From: CAYFZO01 sp965223735
GTDB lineage: Bacteria; Pseudomonadota; Gammaproteobacteria; Poriferisulfidales; Oxydemutatoraceae
Assembly: GCA_965223735.1 (NCBI GenBank)
Contig: OZ245010.1
Location: 930,001-994,000, forward strand
Reading direction: 5' to 3'
DNA: 64,000 bases
Made by a program: the position numbers and the translations under genes. The number at the start of each line of letters is the position of its first letter. Position 1 is the stretch's first letter. This document shows, piece after piece, positions 45,879-54,942 of this stretch. The notes under the pieces are model-generated. The model was not told the DNA's origin. It ran no database searches and saw only the letters and a list, made by a program, of their open reading frames with translations.

Positions 45879-46424
45879 TCAGCGCTTCTTCAGCATGGAC
45901 TCGATGCCCTGCTTGCGCAGGTTGAGCCTGATATTATTGACGCGGGACAAATTGTCGTAGGGCCCAAGGCGAACACGGTACCAGACGCTGCCGTCGTCCA
46001 CCTCGACCGCTTGCACTTCAGATTCCAGATTGAGCGCTTTGAGTTTTTCCTGCAGGAACTCGGCCGTGCGTTGCGCCCGAAATGAACCGGCCTGCAGGAT
46101 ATAGGAGGGGCGCGACGCCGCATCGACCTCCTCGTACTCGGGTACAACCACCTCCATTTGGGTCAATATCCTGAAAAAGTCGTAGTCGTGCGGCCCCTGA
46201 TTATGTTCGTCGGTTGTCGCCGGCTCATTCGCGGCCGTCGCGGGCGGCGCGGCGGATCCACGCTGCCCCACGTGATAAAAGTGTACGGAGACGACCGATA
46301 CAAGGCCGAGCAACAAACCAAGCGAAAGACCTGACAAAAAACTGAGTCCTCTTTTATAAGGAGGCACACGCGGCACAGCGGCATCTTTATCGCCGACCCG
46401 CTTATAGTCCCTGGTTATCATCAT
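45879..46424 (-). CDS. SPOR-domain membrane protein (FtsN-like)
   Basis: 181 residues from ATG 46424. Cytoplasmic stub, one membrane helix (LSFLSGLSLGLLLGLVSVVS), a periplasmic linker and a C-terminal SPOR domain (YILQAGSFRAQRTAEFLQ, VWYRVRLGPYDNL). SPOR domains bind denuded glycan at the septum. Follows argS by 13 bp, the arrangement of FtsN-type proteins in many gammaproteobacteria. Confidence 0.87.
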   Translation of the reverse strand: MMITRDYKRVGDKDAAVPRVPPYKRGLSFLSGLSLGLLLGLVSVVSVHFYHVGQRGSAAPPATAANEPATTDEHNQGPHDYDFFRILTQMEVVVPEYEEVDAASRPSYILQAGSFRAQRTAEFLQEKLKALNLESEVQAVEVDDGSVWYRVRLGPYDNLSRVNNIRLNLRKQGIESMLKKR

Positions 46425-46437
46425 CCGCCCGAAACGC

Positions 46438-48183
46438 TTACATCTTTTGCGGCACCGAAACGCCGAACAAACCGAGGCCGTTGGCAAACAACTGCCGCAC
46501 GACGCTGATCAGGACAAGACGCGCACTGCGAACGTCGGCGTCGTCAACGAGAAACACGCAATGGTTGTAATAGGAGTGAAACTCCGCCGCGAGTTCGCGC
46601 AGAAAATTCAGCAGCAGGTGCGGCGTCATCTCCGCCGCCGCGGACTCGAGCACGCCGCGATACTGGCACAGGCGCCTTATCAACGCCTCCTCCTGCGGCT
46701 GCGTCAGGTATTCCACCGCGTTCACTTTCGGTGAAAACCCGAGTCTTCTGTTTTCAAGTTCCCGAAACACGTTGCATATCCGCGCGTGCGCATATTGAAT
46801 ATAGTACACGGGGTTATCGTTGCTCTGCGACTTGGCGAGCGTGATATCGAAATCCAGATGCTGGCTGGATTTTCGCATGACGTAGAAGAAACGTGCCGCG
46901 TCGCACCCGACTTCCTCGCGCAATTCACGCAAAGTCACAAACTGCCCGCTGCGGGTAGACATCGGAAGCTTGACGCCGTTACGGTAAAGACCGACGAACT
47001 GCACCAAAACAACCTTCATCTTCTTTTCGTCAACACCCAGCGCTTTGACGACGGCACGAAGACGCGGCAGATAACCGTGATGGTCGGCGCCCCAGACGTT
47101 AACGACCAGATCGTAGCCGCGCTGAAACTTGTTGAGGTGATAAGCGATGTCCGAGGCGAAATAAGTCATCTGTCCGTCTTCGCGCACGACGACCCGATCC
47201 TTTTCGTCGCCGAACGCCGAGGAGCGAAACCACACGGCGCCATCACGCTCGTAAAGATGCCCCCCATCCTTCAGGACCTGCACGGCTTTCTCGACCTCGC
47301 CGGAGGCAAACAACTCTTTTTCCGAAAACCAGCGGTCGTAACTTACACCGAACTTCTCGAGGTCGGCGCGGATATCGCCCAACATCGTTTTGACGCCGAC
47401 ATCCGCGACCGCGGCATACTCTTCGCCGAGCAGGCGCCTGCAATTCGCGATCAGGCCGTCGATGCGCTTTTCGGCGTCGTCAGAAAGCACACCGGCGAAG
47501 GTTTCCGCGACAGGGTGGTGCAACGCATCGCCGCGAGTGCGCCTGATCTCTGCGGCGATATCCCAGATGTAATCGCCGCGATAACCGGCTTGCGGAAACT
47601 CAAACTCTTCGCCGCCGAGTTCGAGATAACGCAGCCACACCGACACCGTGAGAATATCCATCTGCCGACCGGCGTCGTTGACGTAATATTCGCGCTCGAC
47701 TTGATAACCGGCGGCTTCAAGCAACGCGGCGATCGTTTCACCGTAAGCGGCGCCGCGGCCGTGGCCGACGTGCAGCGGCCCGGTCGGGTTGGCCGAGACG
47801 AATTCAACCAGGGCGCGCGGCGCGCCCTCGACCCAGCCGCAGCCGTAACGCTCTCCGAGATCGGCGATTTCGGCGAGCACGCCCGAAAACACACTGTTCC
47901 CGGCGTCGCTCTTCAAATGGAAATTGATGAAGCCGGGGCCCGCGACCACCGCTTTTTCCAGCGCCTCCTGCGGCGGCAGATGCTCGATGATGCGCGCCGC
48001 CATTTCGCGCGGTGGCAGGCCGCTCTGCTCGGCAAGCACCAGCGCAACATTGCTCGCGTAATCGCCGTGAGCCTTGTGTTTTGAGGCCGTCACCTGAGGC
48101 TCGACGGTTTCGGTCACGGTGCCCGCCGTCCGCAATTCTGCAAGACTCTGATCAAGCCACTGTTTAATTGTTTCCTGCATCAA
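46438..48183 (-). CDS. argS: Arginyl-tRNA synthetase
   Basis: 581 residues. HVGHGRGAAYGETIA is the HIGH motif region; the KMSKS region is LPMSTRSGQFVTL, the usual relaxed ArgRS form. N-terminal Add1 domain (HKAHGDYASNVALVLAE) and C-terminal anticodon domain with FHSYYNHC and GLGLFGVS. First gene of an operon with the SPOR protein. Its upstream region (48184-48577) holds an IS605-type end. Confidence 0.97.
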   Translation of the reverse strand: MMQETIKQWLDQSLAELRTAGTVTETVEPQVTASKHKAHGDYASNVALVLAEQSGLPPREMAARIIEHLPPQEALEKAVVAGPGFINFHLKSDAGNSVFSGVLAEIADLGERYGCGWVEGAPRALVEFVSANPTGPLHVGHGRGAAYGETIAALLEAAGYQVEREYYVNDAGRQMDILTVSVWLRYLELGGEEFEFPQAGYRGDYIWDIAAEIRRTRGDALHHPVAETFAGVLSDDAEKRIDGLIANCRRLLGEEYAAVADVGVKTMLGDIRADLEKFGVSYDRWFSEKELFASGEVEKAVQVLKDGGHLYERDGAVWFRSSAFGDEKDRVVVREDGQMTYFASDIAYHLNKFQRGYDLVVNVWGADHHGYLPRLRAVVKALGVDEKKMKVVLVQFVGLYRNGVKLPMSTRSGQFVTLRELREEVGCDAARFFYVMRKSSQHLDFDITLAKSQSNDNPVYYIQYAHARICNVFRELENRRLGFSPKVNAVEYLTQPQEEALIRRLCQYRGVLESAAAEMTPHLLLNFLRELAAEFHSYYNHCVFLVDDADVRSARLVLISVVRQLFANGLGLFGVSVPQKM

Positions 48184-48254
48184 AATGAATACACGCCGAC
48201 AGCGAATGATACCGTAAGCAGTAATATACTTGATTCACGCGTCGTCTCATGTAT

Positions 48255-48405
48255 AACATTCGGAACAGGTATTGAACCTGATATAACGGCCTTTGGGAAC
48301 GGGGCTGCCGGACGTGGAGGCGGCGAGGTTACCCGGCCCGTGAAGCGTCAAATGGATACTTCGGCTTGCGCCCCTGTGGCACGAGCGAAGTATATTGTTT
48401 CCATG
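48255..48405 (+). mobile_element. Solitary IS605-type right end, copy 2
   Basis: Matches 5393-5505: both have a GGGCTGC-rich start, GTGAAGC, TTCGGCTTGCGCCC and AAGTATATT. Here the hairpin TACTTCG...CGAAGTA closes the end. There is no tnpB or tnpA nearby. It fills the 394-bp gap between argS and priA; the remaining 48406-48577 holds a short GGCGAA/TTCGCC hairpin and no gene. Confidence 0.6.
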
Positions 48406-48577
48406 CCGTATATATGCGCCGGCGAATCAGTCGGCTTCGCCGGACCCGCAAAGGAGGCGACCGGGGAATTCGACCCGGATGCTTCCACATTCGCGGACTT
48501 GCCCGGGCCTGTGCCGGAAATTCAGGCGGACGCGCCGAAAAACGTATCGCGGAACGTGGTTCATCCGGCGAACAACC

Positions 48578-50782
48578 TCATTCAATCTCCATCGGGTCAA
48601 CGTCAACATGCCACGCGACGCGACCGTATCCCTTGAGCTTGCGCACCGCGGGCAACGTTTCTCCGAGGCAGCGGTTCAACGCCGCGCGGCTGGCGGCGCT
48701 CAGCAGCAGTTGCGCACGATAACGACCGCCGCGCTTTTCGAGGATCATCGGCGAAGGACCGAGCAGACTGACGCCGTGCCGGTCAGCCCCGGGTTTGAGT
48801 TTTGCACGCACGACGCTGAGAAAATCCGTCGCCGTCTCGGCGTCCTCGGCGCCCGCGCGCACCAGCGAGAGAAAATGATAGGGCGGAAGGCGCGCCTGCT
48901 CCCTCGACACGAGCAGGCAGCGGGCGAATTCCGCGTAGCCGTCGCGCACCAGGCGCAGCAGGTGCGGGTTGTCCGGATGGTAGGTCTGTAGATAGACCTT
49001 GCCCGGCAGGCTGCCGCGCCCGGCGCGCCCCGACACCTGCACCACCAACTGACCGAGGCGTTCGAGCGCCCTGAAGTCCGGAGCGAACAGGCGCTGGTCA
49101 ACATTCAGAATACCGACCAGCGTCACCTGCGGGAAGTGATGCCCTTTGGACAGCATTTGCGTGCCGACGAGAATACGCGCCCCGCTTTCACGGATCTTTG
49201 CAAGGCGCCTGTCGAGTTCACCCCTGCGGCGGACCGTATCCGCGTCAATTCGCATGACCTCAACGCACGGAAACACCGACTTCAATTCCTGCTCGATACG
49301 CTCGGTTCCGACGCCGGTGTCCTTAAAATTGCAGCCGTCGCATTGCAGACAGTGTTCGGGCCGGGGCGCCGAATGCCCGCAATGATGACAGCGCATCAGA
49401 TCGGCGCCCAGATGATAAACAAGCGGCACGTCGCAGTTGGAACAGACCGCGACTTCCCCGCAATCGTGGCACAAAACCTGCGTTGCGTAGCCGCGCCGGT
49501 TCAGAAACAGCAGCACCTGTTCATCGCGCGCAACGCACTCCCCGATCTCGGCGAGCAGGCGATCGGACAGGCCGCCCGCGAAACGGCGCCCGCGCAGGTC
49601 GAGAACTTCGAATGCCGGTATGGCCGCGCCACCCGCGCGCCGGCTCAGGCGGTGGTGGCGATACTGGTTGCTCTGCACATTGCACAGCGATTCCAGCGAC
49701 GGCGTGGCGCTGCCGAGCACAACCGGGATGCCGAGCAACTGGGCGCGCTTGATCGCGAGATCACGCGCGTGATACCGCAGGGTATCGTACTGCTTATATG
49801 AAGTATCATGCTCCTCATCGACCACGATCATCCCCAGCGACTTGAAAGGCAGGAACATCGCCGAACGCGTGCCGATCACAACTCCGGCGGCACCCGTCCT
49901 GGCGCGCGACCAGGAATGGAGACGCTCCCGATCGCCGATACCGGAATGAAACACCGAGACCACGAGGCCGTGGCGGCGGCGAAAACGGAACACAGTCTGC
50001 GAGGTCAGGCCGATCTCGGGCACCAATATCAACACTTGTCCACCGCGGTTCAACACCGCCTCGGCTGCACGCAGATAGACTTCGGTCTTGCCGCTGCCGG
50101 TGACTCCCTCGATCAGGTGACATTCAAACGCGGCACTGGCCGTGATCCGATCCAGCGCCATCGCCTGCTCCCGGTTCAGACGGTGAACCGCCGCTTCCGC
50201 GGGCGGCGACGGCAACCGTGTACGCGCGGCAACAAGACCCTTCGCGGCCAGTTCCTTCATCGGACGCCGCCACCCGGGCAGGGCGCCATTTAACTCCTCC
50301 TCGCTCAACGGCCCGCCGTCGGCGAGCAAAGCAAACACCCGCTGCTGAAACGGCGCGCGTGCGAGGCGCTCGTGCGCAACCTGAACAACGCAACACGCCG
50401 CCCACACGCGCGCCTGCCCCTCACACAACGCATCGCCGCGGCGGATCAGCCGTGGAACGGTCTGCTGCAGAACACGGCCGATCGGATACTGGTAATACCG
50501 GGCTGTCCATCGCAGCAGATCGAGAAGATCGGCGGGCAGAGCGGGCTGATCATCCAGCACTTTCTCAACCGTGCGCAACCTGCTCTGATCAACCTCCGCC
50601 GCAACGCCAGATTCGATAATGACGCCGACTTTCCGCCGTCGGCCGAAGATGACCTGCACACGGCAACCGGGCGTGACCGGTCCACACTCAGGCGGAAGCA
50701 GATAATCAAAAAACCGCTCGGGCGGCGCCGGCGGAAAAATCGCCACGCGCACGACCGTTGTCTGCTGCTCCAGATGACTCAT
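48578..50782 (-). CDS. priA: Primosomal replication helicase PriA
   Basis: 734 residues. Walker A EGVTGSGKTEVYLRA, Walker B MIVVDEEHDTSYKQ, two zinc sites in CHDCGEVAVCSNC and MRCHHCGH...CLQC, motif VI QVSGRAGRG. Restarts stalled forks by loading DnaB. N-terminal 3'-binding domain (FDYLLPPECG) is present. Full length. Confidence 0.97.
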   Translation of the reverse strand: MSHLEQQTTVVRVAIFPPAPPERFFDYLLPPECGPVTPGCRVQVIFGRRRKVGVIIESGVAAEVDQSRLRTVEKVLDDQPALPADLLDLLRWTARYYQYPIGRVLQQTVPRLIRRGDALCEGQARVWAACCVVQVAHERLARAPFQQRVFALLADGGPLSEEELNGALPGWRRPMKELAAKGLVAARTRLPSPPAEAAVHRLNREQAMALDRITASAAFECHLIEGVTGSGKTEVYLRAAEAVLNRGGQVLILVPEIGLTSQTVFRFRRRHGLVVSVFHSGIGDRERLHSWSRARTGAAGVVIGTRSAMFLPFKSLGMIVVDEEHDTSYKQYDTLRYHARDLAIKRAQLLGIPVVLGSATPSLESLCNVQSNQYRHHRLSRRAGGAAIPAFEVLDLRGRRFAGGLSDRLLAEIGECVARDEQVLLFLNRRGYATQVLCHDCGEVAVCSNCDVPLVYHLGADLMRCHHCGHSAPRPEHCLQCDGCNFKDTGVGTERIEQELKSVFPCVEVMRIDADTVRRRGELDRRLAKIRESGARILVGTQMLSKGHHFPQVTLVGILNVDQRLFAPDFRALERLGQLVVQVSGRAGRGSLPGKVYLQTYHPDNPHLLRLVRDGYAEFARCLLVSREQARLPPYHFLSLVRAGAEDAETATDFLSVVRAKLKPGADRHGVSLLGPSPMILEKRGGRYRAQLLLSAASRAALNRCLGETLPAVRKLKGYGRVAWHVDVDPMEIE

Positions 50783-50873
50783 CTCATTTAGCCTCCCGCC
50801 CTGAGCACATTATCCCGGCTATGTCGAGTAGCAATCTGATGAACGACAGGGGCTAAGTGACCGACGGTTTCGC

Positions 50874-51010
50874 ACTTTCCACATTTTCTGTGGGTAACTC
50901 TGTGTGTTATTTGTCATCAGTGCCGTCTGCTCTATACGCCGCTCAACCGTCCTAAAAAATGGATAAAAATTATCCATAAAAAAATTATTTATATATCAGC
51001 AGGTTATATT
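50874..51010. other. A+T-rich segment with DnaA-box-like sites
   Basis: The 587-bp gap between priA and the HNH gene contains TGTGGGTAA (one mismatch from a DnaA box), then TGGATAAAAATTATCCA, two inverted near-boxes, then a run of A/T (AAAAAAATTATTTATATATC). Could be a DnaA-responsive or origin-like element, or an A+T-rich terminator for the minus strand. 51011-51369 shows no gene or recognised element. Confidence 0.35.
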
Positions 51011-51369
51011 CAGGCACACGAACTTGGGCCATCTCCGGACAAAAGACGGGCTTAAAAACGGCGCCAGATCAAAGGCTGTGAATAAGTCCCCGCGCGTCCG
51101 GTCCGCCACGCACTCGGTATTCGGGTCGAGCGGAACATCTACCGGTAGGCGGGTATCGCGTTTTCAATCTACCCATAGACGACACCCAGCATCTGTCCCA
51201 CATCTGTCGATTGCCCCGGTTCGTGCGATACCGCCTCGCCGACTTCCCCGCCACGGCTGCGGCAGGTAAACCCGTCCGCGGGTTTTCAGGTAACATGGCG
51301 AAAGTCACAGAACAATCCTCTCATAACCCGCACGCGAAAGCACTGACCGGCACCGATTCGGACAGCATC

Positions 51370-51963
51370 ATGGAAACAGCCCAAATTCTTGGCCGATGGA
51401 TCCTGAGGACAGACGCCTCGAGCACGCCGCTCGAATGGATTGCGTACCAGAGCGCCGTCAAATTCTACTACACCGGTCAGGTCGCCTATACCTGCGGCGA
51501 AAACTCATATTGCATCCGCGGCGGAATCAATGCTGCAACCGGCAGGCAGAGCGTCATCGAAATCAATTCGATCATTGCCACGCACGGAAACAACCCGCGC
51601 CTGCACAAGGACTACGTGCCGCCGCTGAACAATCTCGCGCTGTTCAAACGCGACGCCTTTCTATGTATGTACTGCGGCGGAAAATTCCACCGCCGACACC
51701 TGTCGCGCGACCATGTCATCCCGCTGAGTATGGGCGGCGAAGACGTCTGGAAAAACGTGGTCGCCGCTTGCAGAAGCTGCAACAACGCGAAAGCAGGGCG
51801 CACGCCGGAACAGACCAAAATGCAACTGATCGCGATCCCGTTCACACCGACGCACGCCGAGTACGTCTATTTGCAGGCACGCAACATTCTCGCCGACCAG
51901 ATGGAGTTCCTGCGCACCCATTTTCCGAGAAACAGCCCGCTGCGCCATCGCAAACGTCCCTGA
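51370..51963 (+). CDS. HNH endonuclease family protein
   Basis: 197 residues from ATG 51370, where homologous sequence seems to begin; ATG 51295 is an alternative. FLCMYCGGKFHRRHLSRDHV and MGGEDVWKNVVAACRSCNNA form an HNH site with two CxxC zinc pairs. This is the stand-alone HNH family common in proteobacterial cores; role in repair is assumed, not shown. Precedes hemH by 91 bp. Confidence 0.85.
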   Translation: METAQILGRWILRTDASSTPLEWIAYQSAVKFYYTGQVAYTCGENSYCIRGGINAATGRQSVIEINSIIATHGNNPRLHKDYVPPLNNLALFKRDAFLCMYCGGKFHRRHLSRDHVIPLSMGGEDVWKNVVAACRSCNNAKAGRTPEQTKMQLIAIPFTPTHAEYVYLQARNILADQMEFLRTHFPRNSPLRHRKRP

Positions 51964-52054
51964 TACGCCGTCCGGCGGCGACGGCGTACGGCATTGAGCC
52001 TGACAGACATCAACGCCAACGGCGGGGTCGTGTAAGCAACGACGACGCACGGCA

Positions 52055-53059
52055 GTGAGCAGACCCCGCAATCAGCCTGCCGCCGCCCGCCCCGGCGTGT
52101 TGCTGATCAACCTCGGCACACCACAGGCGCCGACGGCGGCCGCCGTCAGAAAGTACCTGAAAGAGTTCCTGTCCGACCCGCGGGTGGTCGAGATACCCCG
52201 CCCGATATGGTTGCCGATACTCTACACGCTGGTGCTCACTTTGCGTCCGCGACGCACGGCGCGCGCCTATCGCAAGATCTGGACGGCCGAAGGTTCACCC
52301 CTGATGGTCAACACGCGTCGGCAGCAACAGGCGCTCGGTCCGGCGTTGCACCGCTACGGACTGACCGGGGTCACCGTGGAAATGGCGATGTGCTACGGGC
52401 AGCCCTCAATCGCCTCGGCACTCGAAAAACTGTGCGGGGCGGGAATGACGCAGCTGGCGGTGCTGCCGGTCTATCCCCAATATTCAGCAACCACAACGGC
52501 GGCGGCATTTGACGCGATCGCCAGAGCCCTGAAAAAGCAAAGGCAACTGCCGGAGATACGCCTGATCAATGATTACCATGACAACGACGCCTACATCAAA
52601 GCTTGCGCCGCACGCATCCTCGATTGGCGCCGGGAACACGGCGCCGGGGAAAAGTTACTGTTCTCGTTTCACGGCTTGCCGAAGAGAAACATAGCACTGG
52701 GCGATCCCTACCAACGGCAATGCCGTAAAACCGCCGAACTGATCGCGCGGGAGTTAAAACTCAAATGGAACCGATGGCTGCTGTGTTTTCAATCGCGTTT
52801 CGGGCGGGCGGAATGGCTGACGCCGTACACCGATGAAACATTGCGCGCGCTCGCGCGGCAGGGGGTTCGCTCGGTGGATATATTCTGCCCGGGCTTTGCG
52901 GCGGATTGTCTGGAAACGCTCGAGGAGATAGCCATGCAAAACCGCGACTTCTTTCTTGAAGCCGGCGGCGACCGCTTTCATTACATACCCGCACTGAACG
53001 ACAGCAAGGAACACATCGAGTGCCTTGCCCGGATCGTGCGAGACATTTCAGGCGGATAA
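52055..53059 (+). CDS. hemH: Ferrochelatase
   Basis: 334 residues, GTG start. GVLLINLGTPQAPT, the catalytic His in FSFHGLPKRN (~205) and CPGFAADCLETLEEI are family signatures. Inserts iron into protoporphyrin IX at the membrane. Last step of haem synthesis; hemW is also in the window. Confidence 0.96.
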   Translation: MSRPRNQPAAARPGVLLINLGTPQAPTAAAVRKYLKEFLSDPRVVEIPRPIWLPILYTLVLTLRPRRTARAYRKIWTAEGSPLMVNTRRQQQALGPALHRYGLTGVTVEMAMCYGQPSIASALEKLCGAGMTQLAVLPVYPQYSATTTAAAFDAIARALKKQRQLPEIRLINDYHDNDAYIKACAARILDWRREHGAGEKLLFSFHGLPKRNIALGDPYQRQCRKTAELIARELKLKWNRWLLCFQSRFGRAEWLTPYTDETLRALARQGVRSVDIFCPGFAADCLETLEEIAMQNRDFFLEAGGDRFHYIPALNDSKEHIECLARIVRDISGG

Positions 53060-53332
53060 GACATTAAATAAAGTGGCGGACAGCACCCGTCAGGGCATTT
53101 TGATACCGGACAAGATGCTGGTCGTGTTCGTGATATTGATAAAAACCAACAAAGCGGATCGGTCATTCACAACGAGGACGAAAATCAGTCAAAAAGGCAG
53201 TCATGGCAACGCCCCGACTGACCATTCCGGGGAACAGCCTGTGCTACGCTTGGCCGCCTCCGGATTTTGATGTCAGGCGTCATCCCCCGCGCCTTTCCAC
53301 TTTATCTTTCAGAGGGGCATTGGAGAAATAAA

Positions 53333-53824
53333 ATGAAAAAAATGTTTTTATCGGCGGGCAGCTTGATTTTGGCAATAAGCACTTCTGCTGTAGCAGAGTA
53401 CGCGACGAGCAGCTCGCCTCTGGCGTTCGGGCCTGATCAGACCATCATTGACCTCAACAAAGTCACATGGTCTCCGCTGGAGTTGGAGGGATTTGCAGCA
53501 GGCGCCGAGATTGCCGTGCTGCGCGGCGATCTCGCCCATAGCTCGGAGAGCGTCGTCCGCATCCCGGCCGGCTATGTGATCCCGAACCACAATCACACCA
53601 GCGACGAGACCTACATCTGGCTCAAGGGCAAATACACCTATATTAACGGTGAAGACGGGCGCGCGGCCAGAATGAGCGGGCAAGGCTTCATCAGTCTTCC
53701 CGGCAACGCACCTCCGCACGCAATCAAGTGCGGCAGCACATCGTGCGTCTTCTATTTACGCTATTCGCGGCCTTTCGACCATAAGGTCTTCCCGATGCCC
53801 GAGAAGATGAGGTTCGTGGAGTGA
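53333..53824 (+). CDS. Exported cupin-domain protein
   Basis: 163 residues from ATG 53333 (good GGAGAA upstream), with signal peptide (MFLSAGSLILAISTSAVA). Cupin motif 1 HNHTSDETYIWLKG and a second His in LPGNAPPHAIK suggest a metal site. Two Cys (KCGSTSC) may form a disulfide. Similar to DUF4437-type cupins. Function unknown. The 273-bp gap before it shows nothing certain. Confidence 0.8.
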   Translation: MKKMFLSAGSLILAISTSAVAEYATSSSPLAFGPDQTIIDLNKVTWSPLELEGFAAGAEIAVLRGDLAHSSESVVRIPAGYVIPNHNHTSDETYIWLKGKYTYINGEDGRAARMSGQGFISLPGNAPPHAIKCGSTSCVFYLRYSRPFDHKVFPMPEKMRFVE

Positions 53825-53971
53825 CTCAATGTGCGCCCGGCAAGTTCATCGGGCGGACACTAATGACACTCAGGCGGCGCTACATGGTTGGCGCGATGGC
53901 CGCGCCACGCATGGGAACCGTCAGCTTGCCAACGTATGATCCCGAAACATACAGACATGGTTGATCCACTC

Positions 53972-54004
53972 AAAAAACCGGCCCGGCTGTTGCATCAGCC
54001 GGGC
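53972..54004 (-). terminator. Rho-independent terminator of the xni operon
   Basis: On the minus strand GCCCGGCT and AGCCGGGC form a perfect 8-bp stem with an 8-nt loop, followed by CGG and six T (53977-53972). It ends the rpmE-nuclease-bepA-xni transcript, 35 bp after the xni stop. Confidence 0.85.
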
Positions 54005-54039
54005 ATGATCTTATGGAAGGGGGCGGGCGCCGCCCGGAA

Positions 54040-54939
54040 TCATGCGCCCTCACCTAGCAGCTCGATACATTCCCTGAACTGCCTGCGCCGATAATCACTG
54101 AAGCCGATGCCGTTTGACAGCGCGTCAAACCGCGCCGTGTCCGCCCGCCCCAGCCCGACTGTAAACTCGTCCGGCAACGGAACCTTACAATGAATACCGG
54201 TCAGCCTGCGCGCCAGGCGTATGGTTTCGAGATGTCCGCCGATCAGACCCGCGATGCGTCTGGCGCCGCGCAGATCGAGCTCCTCTATTTCCTGCCACCG
54301 ATCGAGCAGGCGCTCCAGAGAATTGAAATGCGCGAGTAACCGCGCCGCGGTCACCGGGCCGACACCGGGCACGCCCGGCACGTTATCAACCGGATCACCC
54401 GCGATCGCGAGCATATCGGCAATCTGCCCGGGTGATACGCCGAAACGCCTGGTAATCTCTTCACCGTTGAGCTTGGCGCCCCGGCCGAAGTCCCACCACA
54501 GATCGTCGCCCTCGACCAACTGGGCAAGATCCTTGTCGCTGCTGACGATGACCACCGGGTGTCCGTCAAGACGGGCGCGCGCGGCGAGCGTGCCGATCAG
54601 GTCATCTCCCTCATAACAGTTGTCCGCGATTTCGCTCACCCCCATCGACCGCACCAGTTCCCGGCACTGCTCGAACTGATGCTTGAGTTCAGGCGGCGCC
54701 GGATCGCGGTTGGCCTTGTAAGCCGGGTAGATCTCGTTGCGATGCGATTGCTCAAGACTTTCGTCAAACACGAATACAACATGCCGCGGACGCACCTGCC
54801 TCAAAAAACGCACGGCGAAGTCAAAAAAGCCGTACAGCGCATTGACCGGCTGCCCGTCGGCGCCGACCAGCGTGTCGGGCATGGAAAACCAGGCCCTGAA
54901 GATATAGATGCTCGAATCAACCAAGTAAACCGGCGGCAT
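54040..54939 (-). CDS. xni: 5'-3' exonuclease / flap nuclease (PolI N-domain-like, Xni)
   Basis: 299 residues. VYLVDSSIYIFRAWFSMP is the N-terminal PIN-like nuclease start; YEGDDLIGTLAARA, VSSDKDLAQLVEG and AIAGDPVDNVPGVPGVGP (metal Asp and H3TH) follow. Acts on flap or single-stranded DNA. Longer than E. coli Xni (251), closer to the PolA 5'-nuclease domain. Begins 3 bp after the bepA-like stop. Confidence 0.88.
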   Translation of the reverse strand: MPPVYLVDSSIYIFRAWFSMPDTLVGADGQPVNALYGFFDFAVRFLRQVRPRHVVFVFDESLEQSHRNEIYPAYKANRDPAPPELKHQFEQCRELVRSMGVSEIADNCYEGDDLIGTLAARARLDGHPVVIVSSDKDLAQLVEGDDLWWDFGRGAKLNGEEITRRFGVSPGQIADMLAIAGDPVDNVPGVPGVGPVTAARLLAHFNSLERLLDRWQEIEELDLRGARRIAGLIGGHLETIRLARRLTGIHCKVPLPDEFTVGLGRADTARFDALSNGIGFSDYRRRQFRECIELLGEGA

Positions 54940-54942
54940 TCT

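Noticed and set aside
48340..48636. 98-codon plus-strand frame over the IS605-type end
   Set aside because: Overlaps the element end and the 3' part of priA; no protein family features.
51069..51308. Small minus-strand gene upstream of the HNH gene
   Set aside because: No recognisable motif, biased composition and no ribosome-binding site.
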